DNA from: Brevundimonas mediterranea
GTDB lineage: Bacteria > Pseudomonadota > Alphaproteobacteria > Caulobacterales > Caulobacteraceae
DNA length: 64,000 nt
Assembly: GCF_011064825.1 (NCBI RefSeq)
Contig: NZ_CP048751.1
Location: forward strand, 2,790,001-2,854,000
Direction of reading: 5' to 3'
This document shows, piece by piece, positions 36,792-45,920 of the stretch (position 1 is the stretch's first letter; each line of letters opens with the position of its first letter). The translations under genes and the position numbers were made by a program. The notes below the pieces were generated by a model. That model was not told the origin of the DNA. It saw only the letters and a program-made list of their open reading frames with translations, and searched no databases.

Positions 36792-37237
36792 AGCGGGCCC
36801 TGTTTTCTGTCACGGCGCTTCTGGCGGGGTGCGCGGGCCTCGGTCAGAAGGACATGTCCACTGATGCAGATCGCGCGACCTTTCTTGCTACCTTGCCTGC
36901 AGAGGATCGGGAGACCTTTGAGCTTTATTTTTGGGCATTGGAGGTCGATCCAGAGCCCATCAAAGACCGTTTTGGAAATTGTCTTAATGATCGCATAGGC
37001 CGGGCGACAGGTCAGGAACCTGCCGCGATAGCGGAAGAGGCCCTAGATGAGTGTTTTCCAATCGTCGATCCCTTGATCCGTGGAACGGCGATGCGCGTGT
37101 CCGCTTTGGCCACCGGCGTGACCGCAGCTGACATGAGATATTGGTCCGAACATCAAGTTAGGGAGCAGCGTGCCGAACTGCTGGTCGATCTGACCAAGCG
37201 TATCGAGAACAGTCGCTTTGGGGCGGGCCGAGATTGA
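36788..37237 (+). CDS. Hypothetical lipoprotein inserted after sufB
   Basis: 149 residues from GTG 36788, coupled by overlap to sufB. Signal peptide with lipobox LLAGC (Cys about residue 17). The mature part is charged and helical with two further Cys ([14 protein letters not shown] and [11 protein letters not shown]) that may pair in the periplasm. No family recognised. From about 36850 the DNA is more AT-rich than sufB. It is the first gene of a segment of foreign appearance between sufB and sufC. Its position inside the suf transcript suggests transfer, not a role in cluster assembly. Confidence 0.72.
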
Positions 37238-37238
37238 T

Positions 37239-37397
37239 ATGTTGAAAACGGAGAATATCGGCGCCTGCGTCGGCGGAAAACCAATCCTCAAGGGTCGGAC
37301 GCTCGAAGTTCCGGCAACCGAGGCTTACGCTGTCACGGGGCTAGATCGTGGTATCGTCGATAAATCTGGGCTGATCCTATCGTCGGGGACATTCTGA
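37239..37397 (+). pseudogene. 52-codon ORF starting with a decayed SufC N terminus
   Basis: The ORF starts one base after the lipoprotein stop and ends in TGATG, overlapping the antitoxin ATG. Its first 34 residues align without gaps to SufC: 19 are identical, including VG.KPILKG.TL.VPA.E. The real SufC then reads into the Walker A loop (PNGAGKST), while this ORF diverges to LDRGIVDKSG and stops. It is therefore a duplicated 5' end of sufC left when the segment was inserted. Because start and stop are overlapped with both neighbours it may still be translated as a coupling peptide. Confidence 0.8.
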
Positions 37398-37657
37398 TGG
37401 AAACAATCGCCGTTCCTTTCCGAGAAGACACCGCTGACCGCCTGAAGCGTGCGGCGGCCGAGATCGGGATGCCGGTCGGCGAATTTATCGCCTCGGCGGC
37501 CGAAGGTTTCATGATGGACAATGAGGCTCATCGTGGCTCGCCGTTGTCGGCGGACCAGATCGCGCAGATCGAAGCGGGACTGGCCGCGGAGCGTGAGGGG
37601 CGGATTATTTCGAACGAGGAAGCGGAGGCCCGGCTTGCGGCGCGTCGTACGCGGTGA
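37397..37657 (+). CDS. ParD/RHH-like antitoxin
   Basis: 86 residues. METIAVPFREDTADRLKRAAAEIG is a ribbon-helix-helix-like DNA-binding N terminus followed by GMPVGEFIASAAEGFM. The C-terminal half is charged (LAAEREGRIISNEEAEARLAARR), the part that usually wraps the toxin. The stop overlaps the toxin start (GTGA at 37654-37657), the standard antitoxin-first arrangement. Expected to neutralise the RelE/ParE protein and to bind operator DNA; but here the pair lies within the suf transcript and has no obvious promoter of its own. Confidence 0.82.
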   Translation: METIAVPFREDTADRLKRAAAEIGMPVGEFIASAAEGFMMDNEAHRGSPLSADQIAQIEAGLAAEREGRIISNEEAEARLAARRTR

Positions 37658-37956
37658 AGGATTTCGAATGGTCTGAGCCCGCGCTGACGGCGTTCTCCGA
37701 CTTTCTGGATCACCTTGACGCGCACAGTCTTGCAACTGCGGACAAGGCGGAAACGGAGATCAAAGCCACGCTCTGGCGTCTGGCCGAGCATCCTCATCAA
37801 GGTCATCTGTCCCGCTGGCCTGGGCTTCTCGAATGGAGCGCAGCCGACTGGAAGAAGATCATCGTCTATCGCGAACGCCCGGACGGCATTCGTGTCATCG
37901 CCTTCTACGACGCTCGACAGGATTTGAGCGTCGTTCATCCCACTCCGAACGACTGA
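37654..37956 (+). CDS. RelE/ParE-family toxin
   Basis: 100 residues from a GTG overlapping the antitoxin stop. KDFEWSEPALTAFSDFLDHL at the N terminus, ATLWRLAEHPHQGHLSRWPG in the middle and KKIIVYRERPDGIRVIAFYD near the end give the RelE/ParE fold pattern. ParE members poison gyrase and RelE members cut mRNA; which applies cannot be told. The stop is six bases before the sufC ATG, so loss of the cassette by deletion or termination would affect sufC expression. Confidence 0.85.
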   Translation: MKDFEWSEPALTAFSDFLDHLDAHSLATADKAETEIKATLWRLAEHPHQGHLSRWPGLLEWSAADWKKIIVYRERPDGIRVIAFYDARQDLSVVHPTPND

Positions 37957-37962
37957 TTGAAC

Positions 37963-38708
<746 letters not shown>

Positions 38709-38712
<4 letters not shown>

Positions 38713-39731
38713 GCGCGACCTTCGCCATCGACCTGACCGACGCGGCCACCTTCCCGTCGCGGCGGGATGAGGCGTGGAAATACAGCGACCTGAAGCGTCA
38801 TCTGCGCGAGGCGCCGACGCCGTCGGGCACGGCCGCCGTGGGCGCGCCGGGGCCGTTCTACGCCTTGGGTGGAGAGGCCATCGTCTTCGCCAATGGGCGA
38901 CCGGTGGGCGTGACCGACTTCATCGCCTCGGGCGAGCAGACGCTGCGGCTGCGCTATATCTCGAACGCCGTCGGGACGGGGCATACGGCCAGGGCGCGGG
39001 TCGCCGTGCGGGCGGGCGCCAAGCTGCTGCTGCTGGAGACGCACGAGGGCGCCGGCTCGGCCTATGTGGCCCACAATACGCTGGAGCTGGATGTGGCGGC
39101 CGGGGCCGAGGTGACGCGCGTCGTCCTGGTCGAGGAGCCGGAAGACGCCATTTCCATCGCCGAAGCCCATGTGAAGGTCGAGGCGGGCGGCGTCTATCGC
39201 CAGACTATCATCGCCACCGGCGCCAAGCTGCAGCGGATCGAGACCCGCATCGCTCACTTCGCCCAGGGGGCGCAGGTTCAGGCCGACGGCCTGTATTTGC
39301 TGAATGGATCGCGGCAGGCCGACCTGACCAGCGTGGTGCGGCACATGGAGCGCGACGGCGCCACGTCGCAATTGATCAAGGGCGTGGCGCGCGATACGGC
39401 GCGGGGCGTCTTCCAGGGCAAGATCGTGGTCGAGCGCGGGGCCGACGGCACCGATGCGCGCATGGGGCACCACGCCCTGATCGCCTCCGAGCGGGCCGAG
39501 ATCGACGCCAAGCCCGAACTGATCATCTATGCCGACGATGTGCAGTGCGCGCACGGAAATACGGTGGGGGCGCTGGACGAGAGCGCCCTGTTCTACATGC
39601 AGCAGCGCGGCATTCCGGCCGAGGAGGCCCGCGCCCTGTTGACCCAGGCCTTCCTGATCGAGGTCATCGACCGGATCGAACATGAGGGCGCGAGAGAGGT
39701 GGCGCGGGAATGGCTGACGGCTCGGTTGTGA
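38709..39731 (+). CDS. sufD: Fe-S assembly protein SufD
   Basis: 340 residues, shorter than E. coli SufD (about 420) through a reduced N-terminal domain, as usual in alphaproteobacteria. FPSRRDEAWKYSDLKRHLRE is the N-terminal SufD signature (RxExWKYT). The C-terminal beta-helix part includes GRQADLTSVVRHMERDGATS-like segments, AHGNTVGALDESALFYMQQRG and IPAEEARALLTQAFL. Forms the scaffold with SufB and SufC. The end overlaps the start of sufS by 22 bases. Confidence 0.94.
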
Positions 39732-41020
39732 CTGATCTTGCCCCCTCCGTCGCGGCGCAGGAGCGTCCCGCCACCTCCCCCAGGGGGAGAGGCTTTGATC
39801 CCTATGCTGTGCGGGCGCAGTTCCCGATCCTGTCGCGACAGGTGAACGGCAAGCCGCTGGTCTATCTGGACAATGCGGCCTCGGCCCAGAAGCCGCGCGC
39901 GGTGATCGACGCCCTGGTGGCGACGATGGAGGGCGGATACGCCAACGTCCATCGCGGCCTGCACACCCTGTCGAACGAGGCGACCGAGGCCTTCGAGAAG
40001 GCGCGCGAGATCGTCGCCCGTTTCCTGAACGCCGAGAGCCCCGAGCAGGTCGTCTGGACCAAGGGCGGCACCGAGGCGATCAATCTGGTCGCCAATGGGC
40101 TGGGGTTGAGCATCGAACCGGGCGACGAGATCATCGTCTCGGAGATGGAGCATCACTCCAACATCGTGCCCTGGCATCTGCTGCGCGAACGGCGCGGCGC
40201 GGTGCTGAAATGGATTCCGGTGCTCGACGACGGTTCGCTGGACATGGCGGCCTATGCGGACCTGCTGTCGCCGAAGACGCGCATGGTCGCGGTCACCCAT
40301 ATGTCGAACGTGCTGGGAACCATCAATCCAGTGGCCGAGATCACGCGACTGGCGCATGCGGCCGGCGCCCCCGACTCCCGGATCAAGGTGCTGATCGACG
40401 GGTGCCAGGGGGCGGTCCATGCGACGCCGGACGTGCAGGCCATCGGCTGCGACTTCTATGTCCTGACCGGTCACAAGCTGTTCGGGCCGACCGGCATCGG
40501 CGCCCTGTACGGCAAGGCCGAGGCGCTGGAGGCCCTGCCGCCCTATCAGGGCGGGGGCGAAATGATCGAGACGGTCGAGATGGATCGCGTGACATACGCC
40601 AAGCCGCCCCATCGGTTCGAGGCGGGAACGCCGCCGATCCTGGAGGCCATCGGCCTGGGCGTGGCGCTGGAATGGCTGGCCCAATACGATCGGGTGTCGG
40701 TTCAGGCGCATGAGCATTCGCTTTACCAGCACGCTGTCGATCGGCTGCAGGGGCAGAACTGGCTGCGGATCCTGGGGCAGGCGGAAGGGAAGGGTGCGAT
40801 CCTGACCTTCGCCGTCGAGGGCGCCCACGCCCATGACGTGGCCCAGATCATGGATCGTTACGGCGTGGCCGTGCGGGCCGGACAGCACTGCGCCGAGCCG
40901 CTGGCGAAAAGAATGGGCGTGACGTCGAGCACACGCGCCTCCTTCGCCCTATATAACACCGTGGAGGATGCCGACGCCTTCGTGGACGCGCTGATCAAGG
41001 CGCGGAACTTCTTCGTGTAA
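39710..41020 (+). CDS. sufS: Cysteine desulfurase SufS (group II)
   Basis: 436 residues from ATG 39710; a GTG at 39728 overlapping the sufD stop is an alternative. Normal SufS begins near FDPYAVRAQFPILSRQ; the 28 residues before it (with APSVAAQERPATSPRGRG) are encoded by DNA resembling the palindromic repeats at 7730 and 8258. PLP Lys in DFYVLTGHKLFGPTG and catalytic Cys in VRAGQHCAEPLAKRMG. No sufE gene is visible here; SufS needs such a partner, so it may be elsewhere. Confidence 0.95.
   Translation: MADGSVVTDLAPSVAAQERPATSPRGRGFDPYAVRAQFPILSRQVNGKPLVYLDNAASAQKPRAVIDALVATMEGGYANVHRGLHTLSNEATEAFEKAREIVARFLNAESPEQVVWTKGGTEAINLVANGLGLSIEPGDEIIVSEMEHHSNIVPWHLLRERRGAVLKWIPVLDDGSLDMAAYADLLSPKTRMVAVTHMSNVLGTINPVAEITRLAHAAGAPDSRIKVLIDGCQGAVHATPDVQAIGCDFYVLTGHKLFGPTGIGALYGKAEALEALPPYQGGGEMIETVEMDRVTYAKPPHRFEAGTPPILEAIGLGVALEWLAQYDRVSVQAHEHSLYQHAVDRLQGQNWLRILGQAEGKGAILTFAVEGAHAHDVAQIMDRYGVAVRAGQHCAEPLAKRMGVTSSTRASFALYNTVEDADAFVDALIKARNFFV
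39740..39790. repeat. Diverged palindromic-repeat segment inside sufS
   Basis: GCCCCCTCCGTC (39740-39751), 19 bases, then CCACCTCCCCCAGG (39771-39784) match, in order and spacing, one half of the 138 bp repeat read on its complement: GCCCCCTCCGTC, 20 bases, CCACCTCCCCCAAG. The segment is in frame and codes for about 17 extra N-terminal residues of SufS. Confidence 0.7.
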
Positions 41021-41024
41021 GCCC

Positions 41025-41414
41025 ATGACAGACGACACCATTCAAGACACCGACGCCTTCAAGAACGCCTGGGACGAACCCCAGAAGAGCGCCTTGTCCC
41101 AGGTCGAGCTGGACAAGCTGACCGAGGAGCTGATCGCGGCGCTGAAGTCGGTCTATGACCCGGAAATCCCGGTCGACATCTATGAGCTGGGCCTGATCTA
41201 CCGGGTCGATGTCTCCGACGACCGTGATGTGGTGGTCGACATGACCCTGACGGCGCCCGGCTGCCCGGTGGCGGGCGAGATGCCGGGCTGGGTCGAGACG
41301 GCGGTCGAGAAGGTGCCGGGCGTGCGCAGCGCCAAGGCCAATCTGGTGTTCGATCCGCCGTGGGATCCCTCCAAGATGAGCGACGAGGCCAAGCTGGCCC
41401 TGAACATGTTCTGA
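41025..41414 (+). CDS. sufT: SufT-type Fe-S maturation protein (DUF59/MIP18)
   Basis: 129 residues. LIAALKSVYDPEIPVDIYEL is the DUF59 (PaaD/MIP18) signature, followed by MTLTAPGCPVAGEMPGWVET, which contains the conserved Cys, and the C-terminal LVFDPPWDPSKMSDEAKL. SufT proteins help mature certain Fe-S proteins or adjust cluster supply. The gene lies 4 bases after sufS; its stop overlaps the sufA start (TGATG). Confidence 0.93.
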   Translation: MTDDTIQDTDAFKNAWDEPQKSALSQVELDKLTEELIAALKSVYDPEIPVDIYELGLIYRVDVSDDRDVVVDMTLTAPGCPVAGEMPGWVETAVEKVPGVRSAKANLVFDPPWDPSKMSDEAKLALNMF

Positions 41415-41803
41415 TGACCGAACTTCAAGCCACATCCCGTCCACGCCGCCCGCGTCCGAAGGCCGTGACCCTGACAGACGCGGCCGCCGAACGCGTGCGC
41501 GAGATCCTGGACAATGCCGAGAACGACCACATCGGTCTGCGGATCGGGGTCAAGAACGGCGGCTGCGCCGGGCAGGAGTACACCTTCGCCTATGCCGACG
41601 AGATCGGCCCGCTGGACGAGGTGGTCGAGGACAAGGGCGTCACCATCCTGATCGAACCCAAGGCCGTGCTGTTCCTGATCGGCACCGAGATCGATTACGA
41701 GACGACCCGGCTGGCGTCCAAATTCGTGTTCAACAATCCGAACCAGACCGACGCCTGCGGTTGCGGCGAGAGCGTCACCATCATTCCGGCCGCCGCCGTC
41801 TGA
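41414..41803 (+). CDS. sufA: A-type Fe-S carrier SufA
   Basis: 129 residues. The three cluster-binding Cys of A-type carriers are present: one in IGVKNGGCAGQEYTF and two in DACGCGESVTI near the C terminus. LTDAAAERVREIL at the start of the domain and FVFNNPNQTDACGCG are typical. Receives clusters from SufBCD and passes them to target proteins. Last recognisable suf gene of the operon; the TfoX-N gene begins one base after the stop and may be cotranscribed. Confidence 0.94.
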   Translation: MTELQATSRPRRPRPKAVTLTDAAAERVREILDNAENDHIGLRIGVKNGGCAGQEYTFAYADEIGPLDEVVEDKGVTILIEPKAVLFLIGTEIDYETTRLASKFVFNNPNQTDACGCGESVTIIPAAAV

Positions 41804-41804
41804 G

Positions 41805-42161
41805 ATGGCGTATGACGCGGCCTTCGGCGAATGGGTGCGCGAGCATTTCGCGGGCCTGGGTCTGCTGGAGATCAAGCGGATGTTCGGCGGCGCCGGGGTC
41901 TACGCCTCGGGCGTGATGTTCGCCTTGCTGGATGACGGGGTGGTCTGGCTGAAGGGCGACGAGGCGCTGGGCGAGGCCTTCGTCGAGGCCGGGTGTAGGC
42001 AATTCAGATATCCGACCAAGGACGGGCGGACGATGTCCATGGGATACTGGACCCTGCCGGAGACGGCGCTGGACGACCCCGACGAGGCGGTCGACTGGGC
42101 GCGACGGGCCCTGGAGGTGGCGGTGCGCAAGGCGTCCGGAAAGAAACCGAAGCCTATTTAG
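41805..42161 (+). CDS. TfoX N-terminal domain protein
   Basis: 118 residues, one domain. KRMFGGAGVYASGVMFALLDDG and the Cys-containing GCRQFRYPTKDGRTMSMGYW with LPETALDD are TfoX-N features. The C-terminal TfoX domain found in competence regulators is absent, as usual in alphaproteobacteria. Function is unknown in this group. Starts directly after sufA and ends convergently with the acyltransferase gene, overlapping by 8 bases. Confidence 0.87.
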   Translation: MAYDAAFGEWVREHFAGLGLLEIKRMFGGAGVYASGVMFALLDDGVVWLKGDEALGEAFVEAGCRQFRYPTKDGRTMSMGYWTLPETALDDPDEAVDWARRALEVAVRKASGKKPKPI

Positions 42162-42903
42162 GCGTATCCATCAGAACCGCCGGCGTGACCGGCTGGCCCG
42201 TGGCCTCGGCGATCAGTTCGGCCGTGCGGGTCTCAACCACCGCCTCCAGGCGCGCCAGGAATTCGTCCTTGGGCAGGCCAACCGGGATGGGGTCCAGGAA
42301 CTCCAGCGTCGCCGTGCCTGCGTGCTTCTCGTACTTCTCCTCGGGCCAGAACAGGCCGAGGTTGGTGGCGAGGGGCACGACCGGCATGTCGAAGTCGCGG
42401 TACATGTGCCAGACGCCGGAGCGGTAGCGGTACTTCTGACCGACCGGCGCCAGATGACCCTCGGGGTAGATCAGGATCTTGCGGTTCTCGGCCTTGGCCT
42501 CGGCGGCGCGGGTGGCCAGGGCCTGGCGGGCTTCGTGGCCGCCGCAGCTGTTGACGACGATGGCCCCCAGCTTCTTCAGCACCCCGCCCAGCAGGGGAAA
42601 CTTCTCCAGGTGATCGCCGGTGACGAAGGCCAGGTCGTCGAACTGGTCGTAGGTGGCGAATCCGTCGCCCCAGCTTTGATGTTTCGAGGCGATGATGAAG
42701 GCGCCCGGGGGCAGCCGTTCCTTGCCCCGCACATCCAGCCTGATGCCGGCGAAAACCGCCATGGCCTGGACCATCCGCCTGACATAGGCGCGGATGACCC
42801 GGCTGGTGGCGCCGCGTCCCGGCGCCAGGGCGGCGAAGGCGGCGGTCAGGCCATAGCTGATCGACAGGATCCAGTAGGCGATATTGAAGGCGAGGCTGCG
42901 CAT
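42154..42903 (-). CDS. plsC: 1-acyl-sn-glycerol-3-phosphate acyltransferase
   Basis: 249 residues. One or two hydrophobic N-terminal segments (FNIAYWILSISYGLTAAFAAL). The acyltransferase motif I is HQSWGD (HX4D) in IIASKHQSWGDGFATYD, and motif III is ILIYPEGHLAPVG. It should acylate lysophosphatidate to phosphatidate in the inner membrane. Organisms may have several PlsC-like paralogues; whether this one is the main enzyme is unclear. The diguanylate cyclase gene lies 27 bases upstream on the same strand. Confidence 0.88.
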   Translation of the reverse strand: MRSLAFNIAYWILSISYGLTAAFAALAPGRGATSRVIRAYVRRMVQAMAVFAGIRLDVRGKERLPPGAFIIASKHQSWGDGFATYDQFDDLAFVTGDHLEKFPLLGGVLKKLGAIVVNSCGGHEARQALATRAAEAKAENRKILIYPEGHLAPVGQKYRYRSGVWHMYRDFDMPVVPLATNLGLFWPEEKYEKHAGTATLEFLDPIPVGLPKDEFLARLEAVVETRTAELIAEATGQPVTPAVLMDTPK

Positions 42904-42930
42904 GGGCCGACTATGGCAGAAAGTCGCGGC

Positions 42931-43983
42931 TCAGGCGGCGTTTTCAAGCGCGCGCGCGCTGGTGACGCGATTGCGGCCGCCGCGCTTGGACGCATAGAGG
43001 GCCTCGTCGGCGCGTTCGAGCAGGGCGGCGGCGCCTTCACTGGGCAGATGTTCCGCAAATCCGGCGGAAAGAGTGACGGCGCCGAGATCGTCGTTGGTGG
43101 AGCGCCGCCGCAGGGAACGGGATGAGACCTCTTCGCGGATATGCTCCAGCGCGGCCATGACGGCGCCAGGGCTTTCGCCCGGGAAGATGATCGCGAACTC
43201 CTCGCCGCCGAACCGCGCCACGAACCGATTGCCGGAACAGACGCGTGACAGGATGGTGGAGACATACCGCAGCACCTGATCACCGGTCTGATGCCCCCAG
43301 GTGTCGTTGAACCGCTTGAAATGATCGATGTCGAGGATGGCCAGGGTCAGGGGCGTGCGGCCGGCGTCGGCGCAGGCCTGTTCCAGGCGCTCGTCGAAGG
43401 CCTTGCGGTTGGCCAGATTGGTCAGGGCGTCGGTCATCGCATCGCGGCGCACCTGTTCCAGATGCTCGCGAAGACGGGCGACTTCCTTGTTGGAGCTTTC
43501 CAGGCGTTTTTCGAGGCTGGCGGTCTCGCGGCGAACGCGTTGGGTGGCCGTGGACAGTCCGCCGACCAGGCTCTTCAGGGCGGAGGCGTCCTCGACGGCG
43601 GTGTCCATGGTCTGCGAGGCGTCGGCCAGAGTCTCGCCAAAGTCGGTCTGGGTCTTGTGGGCCTTGGCGATGGCGGCGGAGACACTGGCCAACTCGCGAT
43701 CCAGCACGGCGCCGGCGTCGCGAATCTCTTCCGACAGACGGCCGCGGGGCAGGAATTCGGCGGCGAGCATTTCCGAGGTCTCGTCGGATATGACGGCGTC
43801 TTCAGCCAGTAGACGCTTAATCTCGATACCCAGAGGACCTTCGGGGTCGCCGAGATAATGAATCCAGAGTTCGAAATTCAGCGGCGTGGGCCAGACGCCG
43901 GCCTTCTCCATTGCGGCGATGGCGTTGCGCGCAAGAGAATAGGCTTCCGGTCCCCGAACCGCCGTTTCGACCTGCGCTGTCAT
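42931..43983 (-). CDS. GGDEF diguanylate cyclase
   Basis: 350 residues. Residues 1-90 form an uncharacterised helical domain (AIAAMEKAGVWPTPLNFELW); a coiled coil covers about 95-180. The GGDEF domain (about 181-345) has DALTNLANRKAF, LAILDIDHFKRFNDTWGH and the intact active site GGEEF at 259-263. The allosteric I-site RxxD five residues upstream is replaced (S-G-N-R), so product inhibition by c-di-GMP is probably absent. No membrane segment; sensing is likely via the N-terminal part. The ribosome-binding site sits in a hairpin. Confidence 0.93.
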   Translation of the reverse strand: MTAQVETAVRGPEAYSLARNAIAAMEKAGVWPTPLNFELWIHYLGDPEGPLGIEIKRLLAEDAVISDETSEMLAAEFLPRGRLSEEIRDAGAVLDRELASVSAAIAKAHKTQTDFGETLADASQTMDTAVEDASALKSLVGGLSTATQRVRRETASLEKRLESSNKEVARLREHLEQVRRDAMTDALTNLANRKAFDERLEQACADAGRTPLTLAILDIDHFKRFNDTWGHQTGDQVLRYVSTILSRVCSGNRFVARFGGEEFAIIFPGESPGAVMAALEHIREEVSSRSLRRRSTNDDLGAVTLSAGFAEHLPSEGAAALLERADEALYASKRGGRNRVTSARALENAA

Positions 43984-43989
43984 TCGCTT

Positions 43990-44021
43990 CTCCCGAAGTC
44001 CCGTTCTGGAACTTCGGGGAG
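43990..44021 (-). promoter_or_regulatory. Hairpin covering the ribosome-binding site of the cyclase gene
   Basis: On the plus strand CTCCCGAAGT (43990-43999) pairs with ACTTCGGGGAG (44011-44021) with one bulged G. In the mRNA (minus strand) the 3' arm contains GGGAG, six bases before the ATG at 43983, and is paired with CTCCC. No T-tract is present, so it looks like a translation-control hairpin and not a terminator. Confidence 0.6.
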
Positions 44022-44063
44022 ATTAGAGGCCTATCCGTAATACCGGGTAAACGGCGTTACAAA

Positions 44064-45701
44064 TCAGGCGCGGATGACGACGGGGCGACGCAGGAAGGCG
44101 GGGATGTCGTCGCCGAAACCCTTGACGCCCGAACGTTCGCGTTCTTCCGGACGACGCTCGCCGCGACGGTCCGACTGACGGAGCTGAGGCTCGCGGTCCG
44201 TGCGAGCGGCGCGGGCTTCTTCCGAGGGAGCGGGCTCAGCCTCGATCCGGGATTCGATCCGGGGTTCGATCTTCGCTTCGGGCCGGGGTTCAGACCGGGC
44301 GCGGCTGCGGCCGCGGCCCGCGGGCTTCTCAACGACAGGAGCCATCTCGGGTTCGACGACGGTCTCGACGGAAACCTCGGGCTTGGCCTTGCGGCGGCTG
44401 CGCGAGCGCGTCGGCGCCTCGGCGGCGTCCGTCTCGGCCAGAGCGACGGCGGGCGCGGGGGCCTGGGCCGGTTCGGCGGCGCGTGAACGGCCGCGACCGC
44501 CCGAGCGGGTCTCGTTCGACCGGGACGAACGCTTGTCGTCACGCCCGCCGTCCTTGATCGCGTCGAAGTCGATGTCGTCGAGGACCAGCTCCTGCGGATC
44601 CATCTTGATCAGCTTCAGCACCTTATCCAGCGACTTGTCGTCGGCCGGGGTCACGATCATGAAGGCCTGACCCAGCTTGCCCGCGCGACCGGTGCGGCCG
44701 ATGCGGTGGACATAGTCGTCGGCGTGGTGCGAGACGTCGTAGTTGAAGACGTGGCTGACGTCCGGGATGTCCAGGCCGCGCGCGGCGACGTCGGAGGCCA
44801 CCAGGATCTTCAGCGCGCCCGAGCGGAAGTCCGCCAGGGTCTTGGTGCGATGCGACTGGTCCAGGTCGCCGTGGATGGCGGCGGCGTCGAACCCGTGGGT
44901 CTTCAGCGACTTGGCGACGATATCGACTTCAGACTTGCGGTTGCAGAAGACGATGCCGTTGCGCACGTCGGTGCGGCTCATCAGGGCGCGGAGGGCGGCG
45001 CGCTTGGCCTTGGGGTCCGAGGTCGGGATGCGGACGATATATTGGGTGATGGTGTCGGCCGTCATGGCCGGACGCGAGGCCTCGATCCGGGTCGGATCCT
45101 TGAGGAAGGCGGCGGTCAGACGCGTGATCTCGGGCGGCATGGTGGCCGAGAAGAACAGGGTCTGGCGACGCGGCGGCGTCAGTTTGAAGATGCGCTCGAT
45201 GTCGGGGATGAAGCCCATGTCCAGCATGCGGTCGGCTTCGTCCACCACCATGATCTCGACGCCCGTCAGCAGCATCTTGCCGCGTTCGAACAGGTCCAGC
45301 AGGCGGCCCGGGGTGGCGATCAGGACGTCGACGCCCTTGTTCAGCGCCGCCACCTGGTCGCCCATGGAGACGCCGCCGATCAGCAGCACCCAGGTCAGTT
45401 TGGTGCCCTTGGCGTATTTGGCGAAGCTCTCGGCGACCTGGTCGGCCAGTTCGCGGGTCGGGGCCAGGACGATGGCGCGCGGCATGCGGGCGCGGGCTCG
45501 GCCCGACGCCAGGCGTTCGACCAGGGGCAGGGTGAAGGCGGCGGTCTTGCCGGTGCCGGTCTGGGCGATGCCCAGGACGTCGCGGCCGGCCAGGGCCACA
45601 GGGATCGCCTGTTCCTGAATCGGAGTGGCGGTCGTGTAGCCGGTGTCGGCGACGGCCTGCAGGGTCGTGGGCGAGAGGCCCAGTTGGGAAAATTCGGTCA
45701 T
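44064..45701 (-). CDS. rhlE: DEAD-box RNA helicase, RhlE-like
   Basis: 545 residues from ATG 45701 (AAGGA upstream); the frame is open further but without homology. Q motif FSQLGLSPTTLQAV with TPIQEQAIP, Walker A AQTGTGKTAAF, DEAD box as VVDEADRMLDMG, SAT as FFSATMP, and the helicase C motifs ARGLDIPDV and HRIGRTGRAGK are all visible. The last ~165 residues are a low-complexity Arg/Glu/Ala/Pro tail that likely binds RNA. Probable role in ribosome assembly or RNA decay, especially in the cold. The tail ends DIPAFLRRPVVIRA. Confidence 0.94.
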   Translation of the reverse strand: MTEFSQLGLSPTTLQAVADTGYTTATPIQEQAIPVALAGRDVLGIAQTGTGKTAAFTLPLVERLASGRARARMPRAIVLAPTRELADQVAESFAKYAKGTKLTWVLLIGGVSMGDQVAALNKGVDVLIATPGRLLDLFERGKMLLTGVEIMVVDEADRMLDMGFIPDIERIFKLTPPRRQTLFFSATMPPEITRLTAAFLKDPTRIEASRPAMTADTITQYIVRIPTSDPKAKRAALRALMSRTDVRNGIVFCNRKSEVDIVAKSLKTHGFDAAAIHGDLDQSHRTKTLADFRSGALKILVASDVAARGLDIPDVSHVFNYDVSHHADDYVHRIGRTGRAGKLGQAFMIVTPADDKSLDKVLKLIKMDPQELVLDDIDFDAIKDGGRDDKRSSRSNETRSGGRGRSRAAEPAQAPAPAVALAETDAAEAPTRSRSRRKAKPEVSVETVVEPEMAPVVEKPAGRGRSRARSEPRPEAKIEPRIESRIEAEPAPSEEARAARTDREPQLRQSDRRGERRPEERERSGVKGFGDDIPAFLRRPVVIRA

Positions 45702-45920
45702 GAATCCTTGGGAGAGAAAGCGTCTGCGTGCGTAACAGCAACGGAACCGCCCCTCTTTGGGCGAGCGGGCGGCGCGTATCGCAGACCTGTCCCGAGGCTG
45801 GACGCGATATAGAAGTCCCCTCGCAAAAGTCAACTATTATCGATATTCCGCCGTCGCTACGCGATGGAGGATGCGACCCCGGCGTCGGCCGAGGTCGCAT
45901 CTTTTCCAGGGGCTGAGCCG

